Assembly (NCBI GenBank): GCA_014529385.2
Contig: CM043952.1
Span: forward strand, 55,076,119 to 55,140,118
Direction of reading: 5' to 3'
DNA from: Adiantum capillus-veneris
Lineage: Eukaryota > Streptophyta > Polypodiopsida > Polypodiales > Pteridaceae
Length of the DNA: 64,000 nt
Below are positions 54,701 to 63,552 of this stretch, piece after piece; position 1 is the stretch's first letter; each line of letters opens with the position of its first letter. The notes below the pieces were generated by a model. That model saw only the letters and a program-made list of their open reading frames with translations, had not been told where the DNA came from and searched no databases. The translations under genes were made by a program, and so were the position numbers.

Positions 54701-55229
54701 TCCCCTCCTTTTCAAAGTGAGGTACTGGTACCAAACTGCATGGCGTCGAGGGAGATCGCCAATAGGGTCTGGAATCCTGGAAAGGACTCTTCACCGGCCC
54801 ACTCTGATGCGTGGGTCATGCGATACTTGAACTTCATAAAGGTGTGCAACGCTTGCTTCTCTGGGCCGCGCCGAAAGCGACACAAAGTCATCTGTAGCTC
54901 CTTCAATGCTTCAACTTCGTCTAGAGTCATGCGTCTACCTTCTTCAAGAATCTCCGAAGCTGAAAATTCCTGAAACCACTTTTAACACAAAAACATGAAC
55001 ATACCCATTCCATGTAAAGTGACTGGAAAAATTCTAGTCTTCTTGAAAGACTGTGCATGCAATGTAGATGAACATAGAGACGGAGTGCCAAACCGTTCTT
55101 CAAACACACGCAAACAATGGAGCGAATCTTGATTTTCTGATCTACATCAATCAACTGTGGCAAATCACAACGGAAATGCCCATGCTTGCTGCTCAATCCT
55201 TCATGTGCTCTTTTGGATACCTTTGCCAT
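54701..55229 (-). pseudogene. Gy6 polypurine tract, chromodomain and integrase C-terminus
   Basis: Polypurine tract AAAAGGAGGGGA at 54701-54712, TGA stop overlapping it, then the chromodomain frame (54712-54930; LCRFRRGPEKQALHTFMKFK, EWAGEESF) and, one frame off, the integrase end (54927-55229; VSKRAHEGLSSKHGHFRCDL, then YMEWVCSCFCVKSGFRNF in a shifted frame). Confidence 0.75.
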
Positions 55230-55790
55230 ACCAAGGAAGAGACATTGAATGTGAATTCCTTGGGTGCAAGCATTTCATATTTTTATGAATCATCCGCATA
55301 CATCCGTGCTCATTCATGAGTGAATCGTGTTCATCGTACAATATGTCATGCCTAGGAAAAGGGATCACATAAGGACGGTGACTAAAATACAAGAAAGCAT
55401 CACGAATGAAACACTCGAACAATTCATGCTGACTCATCATTCGAACACATAATACTTCCTGTGAGGGTTCTTTAGGCCTCGACTCGAAAGCCAAGATTGG
55501 TTCGCATCAACTAAACTATCATCCTGGTGAACAATCACATCATCTTCCTGCAAATCATCATGCTTGTGAGAAATCACATCTTGATCATGCAAATCATCAC
55601 GCTCATCATTATGCTTATCATCATGCTTGTCATTATCATGTAAATCATGTGTGCCATGCTTTGGAGAAGACGAGACTGAGAGTCTCCTTCTCCGGAATCC
55701 TTTCAATCTTTGCCTGCACATTAGAAATGAGAGATGAAGAATGAACAACTTGCTCTCCACGATTGACAAGGGGAGAGTCACTTTTGGCAT
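55201..55790 (-). pseudogene. Gy6 H/D repeat and integrase H-x6-H remnant
   Basis: Frame 55437-55790 encodes the octapeptide array (HDLHDNDKHDDKHNDERDDL and HDQDVISHKHDDL), continuous with the protease frame after VQAKIERIPEKE. Frame 55201-55494 gives ELFECFIRDAFLYFSHRPYV with EHDSLMNEHG (H-x6-H) and HSMSLPWYGK. A single frameshift separates the two. Confidence 0.75.
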
Positions 55791-56290
55791 TGAAAATGAA
55801 CGTATTTTCTACCCAATCAATGAGAGGGTTATGTTCACGAAACCATCGAATGCCCAAAAGCATATCACATCCTGAAAGAGGAGAGACTACAAATTTTTTG
55901 CGGAAGGACACTTGTTGAACAGTGAACAAAACATCAAGGCACTCTTGCGTGATGAGAGAGTTCATAGTGGGAGAGAAGCCAATCACCTCGAAAGGAGATG
56001 TCTTGCGAACCTCCAAGCCGGCTCTTTCGACAAGAGAGTCACTAATCCAATCATGCATACTCCCTGGGTCAAAGAATATGCCAAAACGTTGACCATTCAC
56101 ATGACCATAACACTTAATGAGAGACTCATCAATGGGAGGCTCATGAGAGACTTGGGTCACACTCGTGTTCTCATTTATCGCATCGACAAAGGAAGTGGTT
56201 CTGTGGTTTCTTTAGATTCATTTGATTCAAGCTTAGGACATGTTCTTTTTATGTGACCCTTGATGCGACAATGAAAACAACGACCTTCCT
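55645..56290 (-). pseudogene. Gy6 zinc knuckle and protease, linked to the H/D array
   Basis: 171 codons in 55645-56160: GQRFGIFFDPGSMHDWISDS (active site DPG), FEVIGFSPTMNSLITQECLD, RKKFVVSPLSGCDMLLGIRW, then VVHSSSLISNVQAKIERI leading into the H/D array. A CCHC knuckle CFHCRIKGHIKRTC precedes it (56230-56290). It shows the original order: protease, NVQAKI segment, H/D array. Confidence 0.82.
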
Positions 56291-56472
56291 TAGAATAAGT
56301 GCTTTGCTCTTCCGGTGTGATGTATCCACCTAAAATTCCTTGTTCTACCTTTTCATATGGAGTGAGCTTAGGTTTAGCAATTGTGTTAGCTTTACCCTTA
56401 GGTTCACTTGGAGAGTTCTTTTCTGAGAGACTATTGGAAGATTGGTTAGAAGAGTTACCGTTCTTACCAGTT

Positions 56473-57710
56473 TGTAAGGTGCAGCGGAATGAATGTTTGA
56501 ACTTTGCTCAAGACGAGTGCTCCGAACTGTGCTCAAGGTTCCTTTTGTTCTTATGGAAGAGAGAGCCTTCCGTTCTTAATGAGAGAGTGCAATGATCACA
56601 AACAAAGTGAATGGACACTGTGCCTGCAAGTGTATGAGACTGAGAGATAGAGAGAGAAGAGAATACGACATCAGAGATGTTGTCAAACCCTCCGCCGAAG
56701 GCCCCACTCTCTATGGCGAGAGAGGTCTACTTATGATTGCACAAATCTCTACAATGCTTGGACTTGCCGATGATGTCGACGATGATGAGGACGACGACGA
56801 GACGGCTGAAAACTGAAAACGCTAAGGGCTGAAATCTGCAAATCTTTATCTGCTGAATTCTGACTCTATGTCGATGACGATGTCGATGGCGACGATGGAA
56901 CGACGACGAGCTGAAAACGCAGATGCTGAAATCTGCGTTTTTCGGGCTAAAACTGTAAACCTTGTGGAAACTGACTGTGCGGCGAGGAACTGCTGCGGGA
57001 AGGTGAGATCTGCGAGGTTCGAGACTTGATCTGCGGTGTCTAAGGGCTGAAAACTGAAAACGCTGAGGTTTCTTGGTGTTCCGTCACTGTGAATTTGCAA
57101 AATGCCGGGGCTGATCTGCAAACCAAAAACGCTAGGGCTGAAAATTGATCTACTGTCGTCGGATGTCCTGCAAATGCAAAACGCTAGGCTGATCTGTGGT
57201 TCTGTTGACGCCAGGAATCTGCAAATGCAAAAACACTGGCTGATCTGGGGTCTTGATGCAAAACGCTAGCCTCTCTGCTGTGTAGCAAAAACGCTAGGCC
57301 TTGCTGCAGGGGGTTCCTGTTGAGAAGGTGCCTGTTGAGCGGTGCTCCTGCTGCCTCTTCTGCAAATTAGTGATAGTCTAGGTTTGCTTATATTCAAACT
57401 TACTCAATTTGCCCTACCTACTTTCCAACAAAAGTCACTTAAAAATAATAAGTGAAAAATGTCAAAAATAGGGAAAATAGGCTAAATGCACTGGAAAATT
57501 CTCCCGAAGGATTCTGATGGGAATGCTTATGATCATGCTGTGTGCAACTAGAGGATATGCATCTACACTAAGTGACTGGGCATGCACGGTCTGCGAATAG
57601 ACTCACAAAAGTGCTAGAACACTTCTAAATCTAGACTGACTGGACTGACTGAACCCTTGTCGTGTTGTAGCTTGTCTACGGACACATAGTGTTGGATGTG
57701 TCATGTGACA
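56473..57710 (-). repeat. Gy7 3' LTR
   Basis: TGTAAGGTGCAGCGG...GATGTGTCATGTGACA (57699-57710), then the polypurine tract AAAAGGAGGGGA at 57711-57722. Confidence 0.9.
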
Positions 57711-57721
57711 TCCCCTCCTTT

Positions 57722-58552
57722 TCAAAGTGAGGTACTGGTACCGAACTGTATGGCGTCGAGGGAGATCGCCAATAGCATCCGGAATCCTGGAAGGGACTCT
57801 TCGCCGGCCCACTTTGATGTGTGGGTCGTGCGATACTTGAACTTCATAAAGGTCTGCATCGCTTGCTTCTTTGGGCCGCGCCGAAAGCGACACAAAGTCT
57901 TTTGTGGCTCCTTCGATGCTTCAACTTCGTCGAGAGTCATGCTTCTTTCTTCTTCAAGAATCTCCATGGCTAAAAATTCCTGAACCCATTTCCAACACAA
58001 AACCATGAACATACCTATTCCATGTAAAGTGAGTGGAAAAAATCTTGTCGTCCTAATAGATTGTGCATGCAATGTAGATGAACAAAGAGACGGAGTGCCA
58101 AACTGTTCACCACATACACGCAAACAATGAGATCGAATCTTTCTCTTATGATCTAAAGCAATCAACTGTGGCAATTCACAACGGAAATGCCCATGCTTGG
58201 TGCTCATACTTTCTTGTGCTCTTTCTACAAATGTGTCATGCCAAGGAAGAGACATGGAATGTGACTTCCTTGAATGCATACCTTTCAGCTTTTCATGAAC
58301 AATCCGCATACATTGGTGCTCATTCATGAGTGAAACGTGCTCAACGTACAATATGTCATGCCTAGGAAAAGGGATCACATAGAGACATTGACTAAAATAC
58401 AGGAAACGATCACGAATGAAACACTTGAACAATGCGTGCGTACTAATCATGCAAACACATAATACTTCCTGTGATGGTTCTTGGGACCTAGGCTCGAGAG
58501 CCAAGATCGGTTCTTCCTGAGGAGGTTCTCTAGATCTAGGCTCGAGAGCCAA
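57722..58552 (-). pseudogene. Gy7 H-x6-H, integrase C-terminus and chromodomain ORF
   Basis: 276 open codons: two ALEPRSREPPQEEPIL-type modules, ALFKCFIRDRFLYFSQCLYV, EHVSLMNEHQ (H-x6-H), HSMSLPWHDTFVERAQESMS, LPQLIALDHKRKIRSHCLRV, LHGIGMFMVLCWKWVQEF, then the chromodomain-like end (LCRFRRGPKKQAMQTFMKFK, KWAGEESLPGF) and GTSTSL before the polypurine tract. It is uninterrupted from the module to the stop, and in the same frame as the upstream H/D ORF with one TAA between. Confidence 0.82.
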
Positions 58553-58561
58553 GATTTGTTC

Positions 58562-59194
58562 TTACTGATTGATCGAATCTGCAATGAAGTTAGCTTCATT
58601 AGACAAAGCATCCACTAAACCATCATTCTTGTGAAAAATCACATCATCTTCATGCAAATCATCATGCTTGTGAGAAATCACATCTTGATCATCATGCTTG
58701 TCATTGTCATCCAAATCATCATGCTTGTCATTGTCATTCAATGCATCATGCTTGTCATTGTCATTCAATTCGTCATGCTTATCATCATGTAAATCCTGTG
58801 TGTCATGCTTGGGAGAAGACGAGACTGAGAGAGTCTTCGGCTCCTGAATCCTTGCAATCTTCGCCTGCACATTAGAAATGAGAGAGGAAGAATGAACGAC
58901 GTTCTTGCGATCCAAGTCTGTTTTTCTTTCTTCGTACTTGCAATCAAATTCTTTGGCCTCCATGCGTAATTGCTTGTGCTCACGCTCCATGGTTGCCATT
59001 CTTGCTTCGTGCCATGTTGTCATCATGTCCATCATCGTCTTGCTCCAAGCTTCCATAGGATCTGGTGCAATCCTTGGCGTGGATGGGGAAGGGGGAGGGT
59101 CTGAAAAACCTCCTAGTGGGGAAAATTCTTCGTCGCCTCTCTCATGCTCATCACCTCAAAGCGAAGTATCCATTCTGCTTCAAGTGATGACCAT
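58562..59194 (-). pseudogene. Gy7 Gag N-terminus, coil and H/D octapeptide array
   Basis: Gag ATG at 59194, two TGA codons replacing Arg CGA early on, then from 59056 MEAWSKTMMDMMTTWHEARM, a charged coil (KEFDCKYEERKTDLDRKN), an in-frame join to VVHSSSLISNVQAKIARIQE and the array with NDNDKHDAL, NDNDKHDDL, DDNDKHDD units and HDQDV. Capsid, knuckle and protease are missing between coil and VVHSSS. Ends at SINQ and TAA. Confidence 0.82.
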
Positions 59195-59204
59195 CCACTG
59201 AAGT

Positions 59205-59305
59205 TGAGGGTTCTTGTGGGTTCTTGGGGTTTTGGGTTCTTAAGTTCACGCGGAACTTGGGTTCTTGGGGGTCTTGAGGTTCTTGAGTTCTTGAGGTTCT
59301 TTTTT
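59205..59305 (-). repeat. Gy7 pre-gag CAAGAACCT repeats
   Basis: Same iterated leader units as the other copies. Confidence 0.7.
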
Positions 59306-59550
59306 CGCTTGCAATCTGTGTTTACGAAGGATCTTCTCTTCACCTGAGTTCTACTCTTTCTCGTGGGCGCACCCCTTAGCGGCCTTGCGCTCACACCAAG
59401 GTTGCTTTTTCCCACCTCACGTCGATTGGCCGGTCGCTAAGTGCACGGTCCGCTCTCAATGAGTGAAAAGAGGCACAAGGGGAGGCTTGACAAGCCCTTC
59501 TTTCTTGGGATTCCTGTCACTATTCAAAAACACGATTAGGAATCGACACG

Positions 59551-59566
59551 CCCAAGCGAACTTGGG
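59551..59566 (-). ncRNA. Gy7 leader hairpin with UUCG loop
   Basis: Sense CCCAAG TTCG CTTGGG. Confidence 0.6.
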
Positions 59567-59645
59567 TTCGTGCGACCTCAACAAGCAAAATAAATTCTTG
59601 TGATTCTTGTGGTTCTTTCCTTGAGTGATACAAAACACTGCCAAA

Positions 59646-59657
59646 GCTTTGATACCA
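59646..59657 (-). other. Gy7 primer binding site, one mismatch
   Basis: Sense TGGTATCAAAGC against the family TGGTATCAGAGC; one base from the LTR. Confidence 0.85.
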
Positions 59658-59658
59658 A

Positions 59659-60872
59659 TGTAAGGTGCAGCGGAATGAATGTTTTCACTTTGCTCAAGAT
59701 GAGTGCTCCGAATTGTGCTCAAGGTTCCTTTTGTTCTTATGGAAGGGAGAGCCTTCCGTTCTTAATGAGAGAGTGCAATGATCACAAACAAAGTGAATGG
59801 ACACTGTGCGCGCAAGTGTATGAGACTGAGAGATAGAGAGAGAAGAGAATACGACACCAGAAATGTTGTCAAACCCTCCTCCGAAGGCCCCACTCTCTAT
59901 GGCGAGAGCGGTCTACTTATGATTGCACAAATCTCTACAATGCTTGGACTTGCCGACGATGTCGAGGACGATGAGGACGACGACGAGACGGCTGAAAACT
60001 GAAAACGCTAAGGGCTGAAATCTGCAAATCTTTATCTGCTGAATTCTGACTCTATGTCGATGACGATGTCGATGACGAGGATGTGACAAAGACGAGCTGA
60101 AAACGCAGATGCTGAAATCTGTGTTTTCCGGGCTAAAACTGTAAACCTTGTGGAAACTGACCGTGCTGCGAGGAACTGCTGTAGGAAGGTGAGATCTGCG
60201 AGGTTCAATACTTGATCTGCGGTGTCTAAGGGCTGAAAACTGAAAACGCTGAGGTTTCTTGATGTTCCGTCGCAGTGAATCTGCAAAACGCCGGGGCTGA
60301 TCTGCAAACCAAAAACGCTAGGGCTGAAAATTGATCTACTGTCGCCGGATGTCCTGCAAATGAAAAACGCTAGGCTGATCTGTGGTTCTGTTGACGCCGG
60401 GAATCTGCAAATGCAAAAACGTTGGCTGATCTGGGGTCTTGATGCAAAACGCTAGCCTCTTTGTTGTGTAGCAAAAACGCTAGGCCTTGCTGGGGGTTCC
60501 TGCGGTGCTCCTGCTGCCTCTTCTGCAAATTAGTGCTAGTGTAGGTTTGATTATATACAAACTTACTCAATTTGCCCTACCTACTTTCCAACAAAAGTCG
60601 CTTAAAAATAATAAGTAAAAAATATCAAAAATAGGCAAAATAGGCTAAATGCACTGGAAAAATCCCCTGAAGGATTCTGATGGGAATGCTTATGATCATG
60701 TTGTGCGCAACCAAAGGATATGCTTCTACACTAAGTGACTGGGCATGCTCGGTCTGCGAACAGACTCACAAAAGTGCCAGAACACTTCTAAATCTAGACT
60801 GACGGGACTGATTGAACCCTTGTCGTGCTGTAGCTTGTCCACGGACACATTGGGTTGGATGTGTCACGTGAC
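59659..60872 (-). repeat. Gy7 5' LTR
   Basis: TGTAAGGTGCAGCGG...GATGTGTCACGTGAC. Very similar to the 3' LTR, with scattered substitutions. Confidence 0.9.
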
Positions 60873-62126
60873 CTAGTCTTACCGTTCTTACGTTCTGAGG
60901 AGTGTGAGAAGTCTGAGAGGTACTTGTCGAAGTCTTGTTTTCCTTAGGCTTTCCCTTCTTGTGCTTCATCTCCTGTATGAGAGCAATCGCTACCGCCTTG
61001 TTCAGACTGATTGGATCAAGTACCTCCACATCAAACTTGATATACTCGTCCAATCCATAAAGGAACGCCTCTTTGCGCTCCGCATTCGATTTGCATAATT
61101 GAGTACCGAGCTACAAAACACGATTAGAGAAAGACATAACTGGCATACCATTTTTCTTGAGATCGCGCCAATCGTCCTTCAATCGTGCGAGGTACTGGGG
61201 TGGCATAAACCGCGCCTTGAGCTTGTCTTGGAAGTTGGCCCAATTGAAAGAAAGGGGCACGTTTTTGTCGGCTTCCTCTAGGTGCCCGGCCAACTGTGCC
61301 TCTTGCTATGCGTGGTACCAATTAATGGCATCACCGACAAGGTACATGGCTGTCGTCAAAACCTTGCTATTGCCTGTCTTCTTAGTTGTCGCAAAATAAG
61401 CATTAAATTGATGCAACCAAGAATGAATAACAGCAGCATCCATCTTACCATCATACTTACTGAAAGTCAAGACTGGGTTGTTGGAGTCCGAATCTCGGCT
61501 TGCGCCACTTGATGAACCACCAACATCTTTGGCCGGCTCGGGTTTTGAGGTGAGAACCTGTCGGACCAACTCTTGCATGCGTAGGTCTCTCTGTACCTCA
61601 CGCTCGGCCTCCAAGGCCGCTCGTCTTACTTCGGCCGCTTCGCGCGCTTGCTCACGCTCACGCTCAATAGTCGCCTTTCTTTCTTCGGCCACTTCCTTTC
61701 TTGCGTCGGCCGCCAAGCGCGCTTGCACAAGCTCACGCTCCTAGTAGCCTGTCTTTCTTTGGCTGCCAAGCGAGCTTGCTCCAAGTCGGCCTGTCTTGCT
61801 TCGATCGCCAAGCGAGCTTGCTCCAAGTCGGCCTTTCTTGTTGCTTTTCTTTTTTTCCGTTCCTCGTCCGCCAAGCGCGCTTGTTCACGCTCGCGATCTT
61901 GTCTTTCTTGGCGTTCACGCTCTACGGCAACGCGAGTCGCTTCTTGTTTTGCCATCATGTCCATCATCGACTTGACCAAAGCCTCCATAGGATTTGGTGC
62001 AATCCGTGGCGTAGATTGGGAAGGGGGAGGGTTGGAAAAACCTCCTGGTGGAGAGAATTCTTCTTCTCCTTCTTCATGCCCATCACCTTCATGCAAAGTA
62101 TCCATTCCGCTTCGGGTGATGACCAT
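60873..62126 (-). pseudogene. Gy6 Gag
   Basis: Starts MVITRSGMDTLHEG at 62126; PNPMEALVKSMMDMMAKQE; an extended coil with repeats of ADLEQARLA; a frameshift near 61700; then EREQAREAAEVRRAALEAER, RDLRMQELVRQVLTSKPEP, the capsid block LTFSKYDGKMDAAVIHSWLH, a stop after NWYHA, and further capsid pieces (SFNWANFQDKLKARFMPPQY; DEYIKFDVEVLDP; LNKAVAIALIQEMKHKKGK). It ends at the Gy7 target. Confidence 0.85.
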
Positions 62127-62139
62127 CCACTGAAGTCTT

Positions 62140-62240
62140 GGGTTCTTAGTTCACGAGGAACTTGGGTTCTTGCGGGTCTTGGTTCTTGAGGTTCTTGAGG
62201 TTTTGGGGTCTTGAGGTTCTTGAGGGTCGTGAGGTTCTTT
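62140..62240 (-). repeat. Gy6 pre-gag CAAGAACCT repeats
   Basis: Same iterated leader units. Confidence 0.7.
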
Positions 62241-62485
62241 TTTAGCTTGCAATCCGTGTTAGAGAAGGATCTTTTCTTCACCCGAGTTCTGCTCTTTTCC
62301 GCTGCGCACCCCTTGGCGGCCTTGCGCTCACACCAAGGTTTCTTTTCCCCACCTCACGTCGCTTGGCTGGCCGCTAAGTGCCCGGTCCGCTCTCAATGAG
62401 TGAAAAGAGGCACAAGGGGAGGTTGGACAAGCCCTTCTTTCTTGGGTTTCCTGTTACTCTTCAAAAACGATTAGGAATCGACACG

Positions 62486-62501
62486 CCCAAGAGGACTTGG
62501 G
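62486..62501 (-). ncRNA. Gy6 leader hairpin
   Basis: Sense CCCAAG TCCT CTTGGG. Confidence 0.55.
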
Positions 62502-62572
62502 TTACGTGCGACCACAACAAGCAAAAAAAAATTATGTGGTTCTTTCCTTGAGTGATACAGAACACTCCCAAA

Positions 62573-62584
62573 GCTCTGATACCA
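62573..62584 (-). other. Gy6 primer binding site
   Basis: Sense TGGTATCAGAGC, one base from the LTR. Confidence 0.92.
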
Positions 62585-62585
62585 A

Positions 62586-63552
62586 TGTAAGGTGCAGCGG
62601 AAGTGAATGTTGATCTTTGCTCAAGATGAGTGCTCCGAACTGTGCTCAAGGTTCCCTTTTACTTAGGGAAGGGAGAGCCTTCCGTTTTTTAATGAGAGTG
62701 CAAGTGATCACAGACAAAGTGGATAAACACTGTGAATGAAGGTGTTGAGATTGAGAGATAGAGAGAGAAGAATACGACACCAGAAAGTTGTCAAACCCTC
62801 CTCCAATGGCCCCTCTCTCGATGGCGAGAGAGGTCTATGCTACTGATTGCACAATTTGATACAAGGGGCTGATGCAATGAGTCTAAGTGCTGCTATGCCG
62901 AAGTCGACGGTGCGGACGATGATGAGGAAGCTAAGGCTGAAAACTGAATGCTGTGAGTTGGTTCTTGTCGCACCAAGTCGGGGCTGATCTGTGTGCTTAG
63001 TGCCTTGCTGAAAACGCTGCCTTAGGCGGAGAAAAAACGCTGAAGTAGGTTGCTGAATCTGCTGCAAATGTGGCTGGAAAGCGCTGATTTAATGCTGTCC
63101 AAAAACGCTCTTTGGCTGGTTGTATAATGCTGACATACTGCTGTAGGAAAACGCTGGTCTTGAGGCTTGAAAAACGCTGAATTGGTTGAGTCTGCAGGCG
63201 CTGATATCAGGGGCTGAAACGCTGAGGTTTAGGCTGAAAACGCCAGAGCTTCATAGGGGGTCTTGCTTGAGAGAGAGAGAGGGAGATGCCTGCTGCAACG
63301 GGTGCCTGTGCTCTCCTTGCTCTTCTGCTAGAAAACCTAGCGCTAGCTTTTCTTAGTCAAGTTGCCCTATCCAGTTCCCAACAAAAGTCACTTAAAAATA
63401 ATAAGTGAAAAATTTCAAAAATAGGGAAAATAGGTCTATGCATCGTAAAAATGCTCCTGATGGGTTTTGATGGAAATCTGATGATCATGCTGTGTGCAAC
63501 CTGCCATGAAGTAGCTTGTCACGTACACATAGGGTTAGATGTGCACGTGACA
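62586..63552 (-). repeat. Gy6 5' LTR with internal deletion
   Basis: TGTAAGGTGCAGCGG...GATGTGCACGTGACA, 967 bp. About 130 bases between GTGTGCAAC and CTGCCATGAAGTAGC, present in other copies, are missing from U3. Confidence 0.88.

Larger units (their letters stand above)
56473..60872 (-). mobile_element. Gy7: short gypsy derivative inserted in Gy6
   Basis: LTRs 56473-57710 and 59659-60872. The right end reads CACGTGAC without the final A. Flanks CCAGT (56467-56471) and CTAGT (60873-60877) may be a mutated duplication. It disrupts the Gly/Asn/Lys linker between Gag and zinc knuckle of Gy6. Internal region 1.9 kb, of the same reduced type as Gy3 and Gy4. Confidence 0.88.
54021..63552 (-). mobile_element. 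Gy6: gypsy derivative with Gag and protease but no RT or integrase core, hosting Gy7
   Basis: The 3' LTR is truncated (54021-54700), the 5' LTR is 62586-63552. Internal segments are 54701-56472 and 60873-62585. It keeps Gag, zinc knuckle, protease, the H/D array, integrase ends and chromodomain, as Gy1 does. GTGGT follows the right LTR; no left partner can be found because that LTR is fused to the inverted LTR. Confidence 0.85.
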
